From: Crickella sp963642455
GTDB lineage: Bacteria; Bacillota; Clostridia; Peptostreptococcales; Anaerovoracaceae
Assembly (NCBI GenBank): GCA_963642455.1
Contig: CAVIGM010000001.1
Span: 1 to 64,000 of the forward strand
Direction of reading: 5' to 3'
Length of the DNA: 64,000 nt
The notes beneath the pieces are model-generated. The model saw only the letters and a list, made by a program, of their open reading frames with translations. It did no database searches and was not told the DNA's origin. Of the stretch, positions 44,657-53,395 are shown in pieces (positions within the stretch are counted from its first letter, which is position 1; every line of letters starts with the position of its first letter). Both the position numbers and the translations under genes were made by a program.

Positions 44657-46918
44657 CTATACAACAATGCCGTCGTTTTCTCTCTTGCTCTTAGGCTTTC
44701 TGCCGTTCTGCTCTTCGTATTTAGAGAGCGAATCCTTCTTAGTCAGCTCATAATACAGAGGGCTGCAAAGGCATATTGATGAATATGTTCCGACAAATAC
44801 ACCTATCATCAGAGGAATAATAAATTCTCTAAGCTCATCGGATACCATTATGAATAATGGAACCATAACTATAAGTGTTGTCAGCGAAGTCATAATTGTT
44901 CTTGAAAGAGTCTGGTTGATACTGTCGTCAATAAGTTCGACATTCTGCTTGCGCTTGTAGAACTTGGTATTCTCTCTGATTCTGTCAAATACTACGATAG
45001 TGTCGTTGATGGAATATCCGACTACCGTGAGGATACCTGCGATAAACGGATTGTTAATTGAGAATCCGAATATTGCATACAGCGAAAGTGTAACAAGAAC
45101 GTCATGTCCAAGACCGCTTATTGCGGCAAGACCGTATTTCCAGTTCTTGAACCTGAATCTGATATATACCAGCATACACAGAACCGCTAATACTATAGAC
45201 TTAACAGCATTCTGTCTAAGGTCCTTACCAACTGTTGGTCCGAATTCCTCAGATGCGAGTACCGCATCATCTTCAAGCTCGTATTTATCTTCGAGTACGC
45301 CTAAGATTTCTTCTCTCTCAGCTACCTTAAGAGGCTTAATTGTCTTGATAATAATCTGAGTATTGTCCTCACCTGCATATACTATTGTAGGTTCAAGGTC
45401 GTAATCCTTAATCGCATCACTGACCTCCTCGATATCGACCTGCTTGCCCATATCGATTTGCATCATTGTACCGCCGGTGAAATCGATTCCGTAATTGAAG
45501 CCCTTGACAATAGCGAAGATAATGCCCGCAACGATTACGCAAGAGCTGATAGCATAGTAGATCTTTCTATTCTTGATAAAGTCGATATAGAAATTCTTCT
45601 TAATCTTAGGAGTTCCGTCCTCCTTCATTCCGAAGTATTTAAGCTTCGAGAATTTCTTGCTGTCTGCAAGAAGATTAACAAATATCTGTGTAATAAATAC
45701 CGCTGTAAAGATACTGCATACAGTACCGATAATCAGAGTCAGAGCGAAGCCTCTAACCGATGATGTACCGATAAGGTAAAGTATGATAGCAGCAATAAGG
45801 GTTGTTGTCTGTGAGTCGATAACCGTTGAAAGAGCCGACTTGAAGCCCATGTCAACCGCAACTCTAATCGACTTGCCTTTTGAAATCTCTTCTCTAATTC
45901 TTGTAAAGATAATTACGTTCGAGTCTACAGCCATACCTATCGAGAGGATGATACCTGCAATTCCAGGAAGTGTAAGAACCGAACCGAATGCAGCCATAAT
46001 CCATAATATCAGCTGAACATAGAGAAGCAGCGCAAAGTCAGCAAGGAATCCAAGCAAGCCATAAGCGATTACCATAATAATCATGACAAGGCCGAGACCG
46101 ATTAAGCCAGCAACCGCACTCTTATTAAGAGCATTAACGCCTATCGTAGCTGTCTCAACAGAGGAATTAACCTCGGTGAGAGTTGCAGGAAGTGCTCCGC
46201 CTCTTATAAGAGCAGACATCTCGCTTGCCTCTTCTTGTCCGAATCCACCAGGTCTTGTAATTCTGCATGTAGTGCTGTTGATTTTCTCTTCAACCGTAGG
46301 ATATGAGATGATCTCGTCATCGAGCATAATAATTATGCAGTTATTTCCAATGGCAGTGCCATACTCATCGGTCATTGAAGAAACAACAGTTCCGCTAACG
46401 GCTTTCTCTGTTCCCTCTGCAAAAAGGTCAGATCCCTTATTCGTGAATTTAAGGTTGATCTCGTAGCCGCCGTTATCCGAGTCGCTGGCAATAGTACAAT
46501 CCTTAACATTGTCACCTGTCATTACCACAGAACCATCTGCGAGGAGGAATTTGAGCTGAGCAGTTCTTCCGATCTGCTTAATTGCTTCATCGGCATCCTC
46601 AACGCCTGGCATCTCAACTCTGATTCTGTTATCGCCTTCGATTGAAACACTTGCCTCGGAGATACCCATAGCGTTAACACGGTTCTCAAGAACGCTCTTG
46701 GTCTGTTCCATTACCTTTGTCTTCTCGGTACCCTTTTCGTCGGTATCAGCTTCGAGCAGAACATAGACACCACCGTTGATGTCAAGTCCGTATTTCATCT
46801 GCTTGCCCAAATTCTCGATCTTGTCACCCAAGCCGAATACAGATACGTAGCATCCGAAAAGTGTGATTAGCACGATGAGCACCGCGCCGATTGATCTTTT
46901 TCTTGATTTCTTTTTCAT
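44657..46918 (-). CDS. secDF: Fused protein-export membrane protein SecDF
   Basis: A 753-residue single-chain SecD-SecF, the RND-type accessory to the SecYEG translocon that uses proton motive force to complete export. The SecD half (about 1-430) has the YGLDINGGVYVLLEAD start, the P1 periplasmic domain and TM helices with GIAGIILSIGMAVDSNVIIFTR. The SecF half (about 440-753) has GFNYGIDFTGGTMMQI and TVVGYSINDTIVVFDRIREN. The start at 46918 (MKKKSRK) is chosen over 46963, which lies in the promoter -35 to -10 region and lacks a ribosome site. Many Clostridia have separate secD and secF; here they are fused as in Bacillus. Confidence 0.95.
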   Translation of the reverse strand: MKKKSRKRSIGAVLIVLITLFGCYVSVFGLGDKIENLGKQMKYGLDINGGVYVLLEADTDEKGTEKTKVMEQTKSVLENRVNAMGISEASVSIEGDNRIRVEMPGVEDADEAIKQIGRTAQLKFLLADGSVVMTGDNVKDCTIASDSDNGGYEINLKFTNKGSDLFAEGTEKAVSGTVVSSMTDEYGTAIGNNCIIIMLDDEIISYPTVEEKINSTTCRITRPGGFGQEEASEMSALIRGGALPATLTEVNSSVETATIGVNALNKSAVAGLIGLGLVMIIMVIAYGLLGFLADFALLLYVQLILWIMAAFGSVLTLPGIAGIILSIGMAVDSNVIIFTRIREEISKGKSIRVAVDMGFKSALSTVIDSQTTTLIAAIILYLIGTSSVRGFALTLIIGTVCSIFTAVFITQIFVNLLADSKKFSKLKYFGMKEDGTPKIKKNFYIDFIKNRKIYYAISSCVIVAGIIFAIVKGFNYGIDFTGGTMMQIDMGKQVDIEEVSDAIKDYDLEPTIVYAGEDNTQIIIKTIKPLKVAEREEILGVLEDKYELEDDAVLASEEFGPTVGKDLRQNAVKSIVLAVLCMLVYIRFRFKNWKYGLAAISGLGHDVLVTLSLYAIFGFSINNPFIAGILTVVGYSINDTIVVFDRIRENTKFYKRKQNVELIDDSINQTLSRTIMTSLTTLIVMVPLFIMVSDELREFIIPLMIGVFVGTYSSICLCSPLYYELTKKDSLSKYEEQNGRKPKSKRENDGIVV

Positions 46919-46947
46919 AGATTTAATAATCCCCCAATACGATTTGT

Positions 46948-46976
46948 ATTGTATTTGTTGCATACTTTTGCATCAA
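46948..46976 (-). promoter_or_regulatory. Putative secDF promoter
   Basis: On the - strand TTGATG (46971-46976) and TACAAT (46948-46953) are separated by 17 bases, 30 nt upstream of the secDF start. A strong terminator lies just upstream, which supports a separate promoter. It would drive the secDF-rel-hemZ-hisS-aspS series. Confidence 0.55.
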
Positions 46977-47021
46977 ACAATAATTCATACTATTCTACAA
47001 TAATATGCTTGATTTTTCAAC

Positions 47022-47049
47022 AAAAAAGCGACGCTAATTTGCGTCGCTT
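47022..47049 (-). terminator. Intrinsic terminator between yajC and secDF
   Basis: AAGCGACGC (47026-47034) and GCGTCGCTT (47041-47049) form a perfect 9-bp stem with a 6-nt loop, and on the - strand the stem is followed by TTTTTT. It terminates the yajC transcript. Confidence 0.92.
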
Positions 47050-47093
47050 CATGTTTGTTTCTTAAATAATAATTCCGATGAATATTCCGGTAA

Positions 47094-47519
47094 TTATTCT
47101 GCGTCAGTAGCAGTCTCTTCTGTTGCTGCCTCTGCTGCTGTCTCCTTTGCTGCTTCCTTCTTAGCAGTAAGCTTCTTAGGAGTAACCTTCTTATCTCTGT
47201 TAACTTCCTTAGCCTCTGTCTCAGCTTCAGCCTTAGCTGGCTTGGAATCTGCGGCATGGTTAGTAACTACGCTTACAGCAGTCTTGAGAATCTCCATCTG
47301 AGTTCTACCTGCTCCAACGGAAATAACAATTGTCTTCTCCTTAACCTTTACGATCTTGCCGAGAATACCGCCGATTGTTACGATCTCATCTCCAGGAGTA
47401 AGTCCGGCTCTCATTTCCTTATTAGCCTTGTCCTGCTTCTGCTGTGGACGAATCATCATAAAGTAAATAACTGCGATAAGAACAGCTAACATAACTAAAC
47501 TTGCAGCACCGTTATTCAT
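47094..47519 (-). CDS. yajC: Preprotein translocase accessory subunit YajC
   Basis: A 141-residue YajC with an N-terminal transmembrane helix (about 4-22), MIRPQQKQ, then the soluble domain LTPGDEIVTIGGILGKIVKV. Residues from about 88 form an Ala/Glu/Lys-rich tail longer than in E. coli YajC (110). YajC associates with SecDF and SecYEG; secDF is next but has its own promoter. CGGAGGG precedes the ATG. Confidence 0.93.
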   Translation of the reverse strand: MNNGAASLVMLAVLIAVIYFMMIRPQQKQDKANKEMRAGLTPGDEIVTIGGILGKIVKVKEKTIVISVGAGRTQMEILKTAVSVVTNHAADSKPAKAEAETEAKEVNRDKKVTPKKLTAKKEAAKETAAEAATEETATDAE

Positions 47520-47648
47520 GTAATTTCCCTCCGTTTAATCTTAGATTCGCTATTGCGTTTGGTTAAATATGTTTGGCTTTGCTTAAATTTGATTAAGCTT
47601 ATGAAGCTTATATATCCACTTATAAACTCATCGATTAGAATTAAATAA

Positions 47649-47735
47649 TGGTACCGGTGATGGGGGTCGAACCCATACGATATTTCTATCACGGGATTTT
47701 GAATCCCGCGCGTCTGCCAATTCCGCCACACCGGC
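47649..47735 (-). tRNA. tRNA-Leu (anticodon CAA)
   Basis: An 87-nt class II tRNA including the encoded CCA (complement at 47649-47651). The acceptor stem GCCGGTG pairs with CACCGGT with one G-U pair; the anticodon stem-loop is CGGGA-TTCAAAA-TCCCG, giving anticodon CAA; a long variable arm follows, then the T-arm GGGTTCGACCCCC region. It reads UUG codons. It lies 35 nt downstream of tRNA-Leu(GAG) and both are probably transcribed together. Confidence 0.96.
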
Positions 47736-47770
47736 AAATTGGTATTGCCATTCTTTTTTGTAAAAAAAAA

Positions 47771-47854
47771 TGGTGTGGATGGAGGGACTCGAACCCTCAC
47801 GGTCTCCCACATGGCCCTCAACCATGCGCGTCTGCCATTCCGCCACATCCACAC
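47771..47854 (-). tRNA. tRNA-Leu (anticodon GAG)
   Basis: An 84-nt class II tRNA with encoded CCA. The acceptor stem GTGTGGA pairs with TCCACAC; the anticodon stem-loop is CATGG-TTGAGGG-CCATG, giving anticodon GAG for CUC/CUU codons; the long variable arm and GGTTCGAGTCC T-loop are present. It lies first in the two-tRNA unit, downstream of coaE. Its charging enzyme LeuS is coded at 33181-35658. Confidence 0.96.
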
Positions 47855-47864
47855 GGCAATAGAA

Positions 47865-47893
47865 AGTATACACATAACTTGGCAAGAAATCAA
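47865..47893 (-). promoter_or_regulatory. Putative promoter of the tRNA-Leu pair
   Basis: On the - strand TTGATT (47888-47893) and TATACT (47865-47870) are spaced by 17 bases, starting right after the coaE stop codon and ending 10 nt before the tRNA-Leu(GAG) 5' end. The position is right for a tRNA promoter. Confidence 0.6.
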
Positions 47894-47896
47894 GCA

Positions 47897-48508
47897 TTAT
47901 TCTAAATAATTTTTAATTTTTCTGAAGCTATATTTACGAAGCAGCACGTCGATTTTGTCATATAGGAGCTCAGCCGATGAATTATTGCAAATGACTTCGT
48001 CTGCGAGGCTTGCCTTCTCGGCTTCAGGCATTTGAGAATTGATTATAGCAAGCGCCTGATCCTTTGTCAGAGCATCACGCTTGCATATTCTTTCGATTCT
48101 GATTGGCATATCAGCCGTTACAAGCCAGCTATAGTCGTATTCGTCTTGAGAATTCATTTCAAAGAGCAAAGGTATCTCAACAAATACAATCTGCTCGTTA
48201 GACAAGAGAGCTAAGCATCTGTCGATTTCTTCCTTGGTCTTGTAGCTTACGATGGATTCAAGCTTGGCTTTTGCTTCGGAATCTGAATATATTAGCTTGC
48301 GCATTTTATCCCTATCCATGCTTCCGTCTGAGAGGATGAATTCGTCACCGAAGCATTTGGCTATATCCGAAATAGCAGAGCCGCCTGCTGCGGTCATGGA
48401 CCTTGAAATTCTGTCAGCATAAATCACTGTATATCCCCTCTCTTCGAGATAAGAACATACAAGTGATTTACCTGATCCTATTCCGCCCGTGATGACTATG
48501 CTTATCAT
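47897..48508 (-). CDS. coaE: Dephospho-CoA kinase
   Basis: A 203-residue P-loop kinase catalysing the last step of coenzyme A synthesis. The Walker A is ITGGIGSGKSLV (7-18); other family elements are IYADRISRS, CFGDEFILSDGSMDRDKMRKLIY (DRDKMRKLI) and EIPLLFEM. Length is typical. It follows polA by 48 nt, an association seen in many Firmicutes (polA-coaE). Confidence 0.96.
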   Translation of the reverse strand: MISIVITGGIGSGKSLVCSYLEERGYTVIYADRISRSMTAAGGSAISDIAKCFGDEFILSDGSMDRDKMRKLIYSDSEAKAKLESIVSYKTKEEIDRCLALLSNEQIVFVEIPLLFEMNSQDEYDYSWLVTADMPIRIERICKRDALTKDQALAIINSQMPEAEKASLADEVICNNSSAELLYDKIDVLLRKYSFRKIKNYLE

Positions 48509-48556
48509 AATTTGATATCTGTATTCTTAGATTCCTGAAGTTGCGTCTTCCAATAT

Positions 48557-51148
48557 CTATTTGAGGTAGTACCAATTGTCGGCGTCGTGGATGTCGCAGA
48601 CAAGCTTAACATCCATTTGAGCGGCATTACCCATGCACTCTGCCAGCAAGCTAACGACTCTATCCTTTTCGCTTAAAGGCCCCTCGACGATGAGCTCGTC
48701 ATGAATTTGAAGAATTAGCCTGCTTCTTAAGCCTTCCTCTTTGAGCCTCGAGTAGACTGAATTCATGGCAATCTTAATTATATCTGCGGCTGTGCCTTGA
48801 ATTGGCGTATTCATCGCAAGCCTTTTGGCCATTTCCCTTTCCATGAATTTGCGAGATGCAAATTCTGGAATTTGTCTGATACGACCGAACATCGTGGAGG
48901 CAATTTGCTTAGTCTCGCCTTCTTTAACGAGATTGTCCAAATAATTCTTAACGGCAATATGCTTATCGAAATAATCGTCTATATATCTTTGAGCTTCCAT
49001 GCGGCTTATATGAAGATTCTCCGACAGGCCGTGTGCGCTCATTCCGTATATAACGCCAAAATTCACAGCCTTCGCCTTGCTTCTGTCGCTTGCTGTAACT
49101 TCGTCTAAAGGCAAATTGAAAATCCTCGAAGCTGTGCTCTTATGTATATCTACGCCTTTGTTAAAAGCATCTATAAGCCCCTCGTCGTGGCTAAGCGAGG
49201 CAAGTACGCGAAGCTCAATCTGAGAATAGTCGGAGCCGACGAAGATATTGTCCTTATTCGAAACGTTAAAGGCCTTTCTTATCAATCTGCCATATTCGTC
49301 TCGCATAGGAATATTCTGAAGGTTCGGCTCAACGCAGCTTAGTCTTCCTGTTGCGGCAACTGTCTGCTGGAAATGCGGATGAATCTTGCCGTCTGCAGCG
49401 ATAAGCGCAATCAAGCCATCAACATAGGTGCTTCTAAGCTTAGATAGCTTCCTGTATTCAAGAATATTTGAAACTATCGGATAATCGTGCTCTAATTTCG
49501 CGAGAATATCAGCAGCTGTTGAATACGAGCCATTCTTGCCCTTTGCGCCCGGGTATGGAATTTCGAGCTTTTCGAAGAGTATAGAAGCAAGCTGCTTAGG
49601 TGAATTTATATTAAATTCGCCTCCTGCCTCATCATGTATCAGTCCCTCAAGCTCTGCAAGCCTTGCGCTTAGTTCCTCCCCTATCTTAGAGAGAGTCTCC
49701 TTGCTACAGGAAATTCCTTCTTTTTCCATGGAGGCAATGCATGTAGTCAAAGGCATCTCGATGTCGTTAAATAGGCTAAGCAAATTCCTCTCGGAAAGGA
49801 GCTTGAGCTGCTCTGTCATTACAAGATAGATATAGGTCAGATACTCGCTGTCCGCAAATTCGCTGACGGTATTTCCCGTATGCCTTAGAACAAGCTTCGA
49901 GAATTCGTATTTGTTCCTGTTCGGATCGAGCAAATATTCGGCAAGCATTATATCGTGCTTAGGTGTCAAATCCTCGTCGCAATAGCACTTGAAAGTATAT
50001 TGAATCTTCTTAATATCATAGGAAATCAAATTCCACTTCTTCTGAATTATCTCGCTGATGCTGACCTCGGTATTCATCGGTGTTAGCTCTAAGCATGTAT
50101 AATCGAAGCCCTCGCAGGAGAGAAGCTTAATGCTTGTAATCTCAGGCAAATCAAGATGATTATTGTCGCCTTCTATCGAAATTACAATATCAGAGCCCTC
50201 GCCATGCTTCTTAAGAAAATCCGCATAGCTTATTTCGCAGGCCTTTGGAATTTCGTGTGAAATAGTAACTTCATCCGCTATAGCTTCGTTATCGCTCTTA
50301 AGCTTGGAAATGAATTTGTAGAATTCAAGCTCTGTATAGACCTCGATTAGCTTGTCGACATCAGGCTGTCTAAATAGCAAATCATCCCATTCAAAATCGA
50401 TTGGAGCGTTGACTTCAATCGTGGCAAGCCTCTTAGAGAGCTTAGCAAGCTCAATATTGTTGCGGACATTCTCGCCCATCTTGCCTGGAATTTCCTCGCT
50501 ATGAGAGAGCACCTCCTCGAGAGAACCATATTTCTCAAGAAGCGCAATTCCTTTCTTCTCGCCTATACCAGGAATACCAGGAATATTGTCAGACGAATCC
50601 CCCATCAAGCCCTTAAGGTCAATGAACTGGCTTGGTGTCAGATTATACCTTTCCTTCATTGCAGCAAGATCATAAATATCGAATTCGCTCATTCCCTTGC
50701 GGTTGAGTAGAACCTCTGTATTTGCGTCAATTAGCTGCAGTTCGTCCTTGTCGCCCGAAATAATGCGCGTCTTGATGCCGGCCTCTGATGCCCTCTTTGC
50801 AACAGTTCCGATTAAATCGTCTGCCTCGTAGCTTGGCATCTCGAGAATAGCAATATTCATCGCCTCGAGCACCTTATGCATGTAAGGAATTTCCGACAGA
50901 AGCTCTATTGGAGTTTGCTGCCTGCCCGCCTTATATTCAGGATAGAATTCGTGTCTGAAGGTCTTAGCCTTCATGTCAAAGGCAACGGCCATATAATCAG
51001 GCTCGTTGTCACTTATTATTCTGTTAAGCATGTTAATAAATGCAAAAACGCCCTGCGTATGGATACCCTTGGAGGTAACCATTGGACGCATGGCGAAATA
51101 TGCTCTAAATAACAGGCTATTACCGTCTATTATTATTAGTTTACTCAT
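48557..51148 (-). CDS. polA: DNA polymerase I (proofreading domain apparently inactive)
   Basis: An 863-residue polymerase. The N-terminal 5' nuclease domain (1 to about 280) has YEADDLIGT, SGDKDELQLID and GDSSDNIPGIPGIGEK. The C-terminal polymerase has motif A around D640 (DYSQIELRVLAS), motif B RSKAKAVNFGVIYGM and motif C QIHDELI. The middle 3'-5' exonuclease-like domain (about 300-420) lacks the usual catalytic DxE: the first motif reads SIEGD, as in other Firmicutes with a degenerate proofreading domain. It processes Okazaki fragments and fills repair gaps. It lies downstream of yebC. Confidence 0.97.
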   Translation of the reverse strand: MSKLIIIDGNSLLFRAYFAMRPMVTSKGIHTQGVFAFINMLNRIISDNEPDYMAVAFDMKAKTFRHEFYPEYKAGRQQTPIELLSEIPYMHKVLEAMNIAILEMPSYEADDLIGTVAKRASEAGIKTRIISGDKDELQLIDANTEVLLNRKGMSEFDIYDLAAMKERYNLTPSQFIDLKGLMGDSSDNIPGIPGIGEKKGIALLEKYGSLEEVLSHSEEIPGKMGENVRNNIELAKLSKRLATIEVNAPIDFEWDDLLFRQPDVDKLIEVYTELEFYKFISKLKSDNEAIADEVTISHEIPKACEISYADFLKKHGEGSDIVISIEGDNNHLDLPEITSIKLLSCEGFDYTCLELTPMNTEVSISEIIQKKWNLISYDIKKIQYTFKCYCDEDLTPKHDIMLAEYLLDPNRNKYEFSKLVLRHTGNTVSEFADSEYLTYIYLVMTEQLKLLSERNLLSLFNDIEMPLTTCIASMEKEGISCSKETLSKIGEELSARLAELEGLIHDEAGGEFNINSPKQLASILFEKLEIPYPGAKGKNGSYSTAADILAKLEHDYPIVSNILEYRKLSKLRSTYVDGLIALIAADGKIHPHFQQTVAATGRLSCVEPNLQNIPMRDEYGRLIRKAFNVSNKDNIFVGSDYSQIELRVLASLSHDEGLIDAFNKGVDIHKSTASRIFNLPLDEVTASDRSKAKAVNFGVIYGMSAHGLSENLHISRMEAQRYIDDYFDKHIAVKNYLDNLVKEGETKQIASTMFGRIRQIPEFASRKFMEREMAKRLAMNTPIQGTAADIIKIAMNSVYSRLKEEGLRSRLILQIHDELIVEGPLSEKDRVVSLLAECMGNAAQMDVKLVCDIHDADNWYYLK

Positions 51149-51163
51149 TCTTGCTAATTCTTG

Positions 51164-51880
51164 CTAAATCTCTTCAAGTTCGCAGTTATAATATACCTTC
51201 TGAACATCGTCGTTGTCTTCAAGAGTAGTGATGAGCTTGACAAGTCCCTTGACCGCATCATCTGCTACGCTTGCAGACATTGATGGAATTGATTCGATCT
51301 CAGCTTCAACAACATCGTATCCCGAGGCCTTAATTGCATCAAGAACATCGTGGAAATCAGCTGGCTCAGTTCTTACTTCGAAGTTATCTTCGTTAACTAT
51401 CATATCCTCAGCGCCTGCCTCGAGAACTTCCATCATTACATCGTCCTCGCTTAAGCCCTCGCTGTCAATTACGATAACGCCCTTCTTTGCGAACATATAT
51501 GATACGCAGCCAGGTGTTCCGAGATTGCCGCCGTTCTTATCAAATACCGATCTTACAAAAGCAGTTGTTCTGTTGTTGTTATCTGTAAGGCATTCAACGA
51601 TAATTGCTACTCCTGATGGGCCATATCCCTCAAAAGTCTTCTCCTCGTAGGACTCTCCTCCGAGCTCTCCTGTACCCTTCTTGATAGCTCTATTGATATT
51701 ATCGTTAGGCATTCCAATGCCCTTAGCCTTATCAATAGCAACTCTAAGTGATGGATTGAATTCAGGATCTCCACCATCCTTTGCGGCAACTATGATCTGC
51801 CTTGCATATTTAGTGAACATTGCAGCACGCTTTGAATCCTGTGCTGACTTTCTGTTAGCGATTGTGCCATGTCTACCCAC
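51164..51880 (-). CDS. yebC: YebC/PmpR-family translation or transcription regulator
   Basis: A 238-residue YebC/PmpR (TACO1) family protein; members bind DNA or act at the ribosome, recently as an aid in translating proline-rich stretches. The signature is RHGTIANRKSAQDSKRAAMFTKYARQI (N-terminal) and the central VECLTDNNNRTTAFVRSVFDKNGG segment. The start is GTG 51880 (VGRHG), with AGGAGG eight bases before; the GTG at 51889 overlaps that site and is rejected. The N-terminal GRHGTIANRK type resembles other clostridial members. Confidence 0.93.
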   Translation of the reverse strand: MGRHGTIANRKSAQDSKRAAMFTKYARQIIVAAKDGGDPEFNPSLRVAIDKAKGIGMPNDNINRAIKKGTGELGGESYEEKTFEGYGPSGVAIIVECLTDNNNRTTAFVRSVFDKNGGNLGTPGCVSYMFAKKGVIVIDSEGLSEDDVMMEVLEAGAEDMIVNEDNFEVRTEPADFHDVLDAIKASGYDVVEAEIESIPSMSASVADDAVKGLVKLITTLEDNDDVQKVYYNCELEEI

Positions 51881-51996
51881 TGCTGGCACCTCCTTTTTTT
51901 CTTTCTTTTGGATAATTTGTAAGTAATGTTTAATAATGTATATCTATAAAATCCAATAAATTATACACCTATGAATAGCTTATGACAAATAAAAAT

Positions 51997-52344
51997 GAAA
52001 TGGGCAGCCCGTAAGCCGGGTTCTGTATTAAACGATCATCCATCTACGACTATGATTACTCATAGCCTCTAGCGACTACCATTCAGACTGAGACGGGCCG
52101 CCTCATGTTGTCCTACTCTGTCTTGCTCCGGATGGGGTTTACACGATGATTATGTCTCCATAACACCAGTGAGCTCTTACCTCACTATTTCAACCTTACC
52201 ACGGCATTACCCGTTACGGCGGTATGTTTCTGTTGCACTTTCCCTACAGTTACCTGCGGCGGACGTTATCCGTCATCCTTGCCCTGTGGAGCCCGGACTT
52301 TCCTCATAACCTATGGTCACGCGATCGTATGGACTACCCAATTC
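51997..52344 (-). ncRNA. rnpB: RNase P RNA (bacterial, type A-like)
   Basis: The catalytic RNA of RNase P, which trims tRNA 5' leaders. Universal elements on the - strand are GAGGAAAGTCCGGGCTCC near the 5' end, the AACCCCATCCGGAGCAAGA region, and ACAGAACCCGGCTTA near the 3' end. The termini pair (GAATTGGGTAGTCC with GGGCTGCCCATTTC) as helix P1, which fixes the ends at 52344 and 51997. A T-rich run follows. The 5' end coincides with the stop codon of the upstream YkvI-like gene (52343-52345), so its promoter lies in that gene or the RNA is processed from a longer transcript. Confidence 0.95.
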
Positions 52345-53395
52345 ATTTTTTCTTATTATCGATAAGAATCTTGAAGAAATTTATCGTTATAAGTATTACT
52401 ACTACTGTCGCAATATATCCGAGTATTGGATATAGATATTCAACTATAGTCTTGAAGCCTGTTAAGCCAAGTAAGAAGGCTATTGCTGATATTGCAACGA
52501 TTATTAGATTAAGCTTAGAGCTATGTGCAAAAGCTCTTGTGCATCCGTATAGAGTGCTTGCGGCTGCCGAATAAATAGCTCCATAAAGAACAATCGCAAA
52601 GAGCACGTTAAGCGGCTTCGAAATTCTCGCTGCATAAGCAAGGAGTGGAAGATCCATCTGATATGAGAAATCCATGTCCTTAAGAAGGCAAGCAAGAAGA
52701 AGCACCATTAACACGCAAAGGCAGGCAACTCCAAGTCCCGAGCCGAGCAATGCGTTCTTGTTGTCTTTAGCAGATAGAGCATTCTGCCCTGCAACTGTAA
52801 CAAGAGCTATTGAATTATATGCTATAAAAAGTACTGCCGCTATCCAAGGGTTAGGCGTGAGCGAGCTTGGATAAGATGCTGCCATATCAGCCGTTCCTTG
52901 CATATCCGTTCTAAGTACAAGAATGATTGTGATTATTACTATCGAGAATAGAAATGGCACAATCTTAGTGAATACGCGCGAAATTCTTTCGAAATCTCCG
53001 ATTACCGTAACGGCAACAAGCGCCGCAATTATAATACCGCCTATAAATAGCTTAACTCCGAACTGCTGATTAAGAAGCGAGCCGCCTGCAGCGGTCATGC
53101 TTACAAGTATCATGAAATACTGCAAGGTAACAAAGGTCTCTATGAGTTTTTTTATAATCTTGTTATCAAATGGAGATATAAGCTCCGCATAATCGCAGGT
53201 ATTCTTAGAGATAGAAATATAAGCGAGCATTAGACCGATGCAAATATATAGTATAGATGCAATAGCAATGCTTATATATCCCGTTTTGCCAAATACGCCA
53301 AAGAACTGCCATACCTCTCTACCAGACGCAAAGCCAGCGCCCATAACGACGCCTATCAATATTAGTACAATGTCTATGTAGCTAAGCTTCTTCAT
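52343..53395 (-). CDS. YkvI-like membrane protein (putative amino-acid permease-type transporter)
   Basis: A 350-residue integral membrane protein with about ten hydrophobic helices. The N-terminal helix contains IGVVMGAGFASGREVWQFFGVFG, in parts VVMGAGFASGRE and QFFGVFGKTGY, typical of the uncharacterised YkvI family, a relative of the APC/LeuT-fold transporters (broken first helix with GAGF-SG). The substrate is not known. It overlaps the trmK stop region by 14 nt, and its stop abuts rnpB. Confidence 0.85.
   Translation of the reverse strand: MKKLSYIDIVLILIGVVMGAGFASGREVWQFFGVFGKTGYISIAIASILYICIGLMLAYISISKNTCDYAELISPFDNKIIKKLIETFVTLQYFMILVSMTAAGGSLLNQQFGVKLFIGGIIIAALVAVTVIGDFERISRVFTKIVPFLFSIVIITIILVLRTDMQGTADMAASYPSSLTPNPWIAAVLFIAYNSIALVTVAGQNALSAKDNKNALLGSGLGVACLCVLMVLLLACLLKDMDFSYQMDLPLLAYAARISKPLNVLFAIVLYGAIYSAAASTLYGCTRAFAHSSKLNLIIVAISAIAFLLGLTGFKTIVEYLYPILGYIATVVVILITINFFKILIDNKKK

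Noticed and set aside
46919..46963. An upstream secDF start at 46963
   Set aside because: It falls between the -35 and -10 of the probable promoter and lacks a ribosome site; the ATG at 46918 fits the family.
47516..47905. Frames of 85-125 codons on both strands
   Set aside because: They cross the two tRNA-Leu genes and their product would be translated tRNA sequence.
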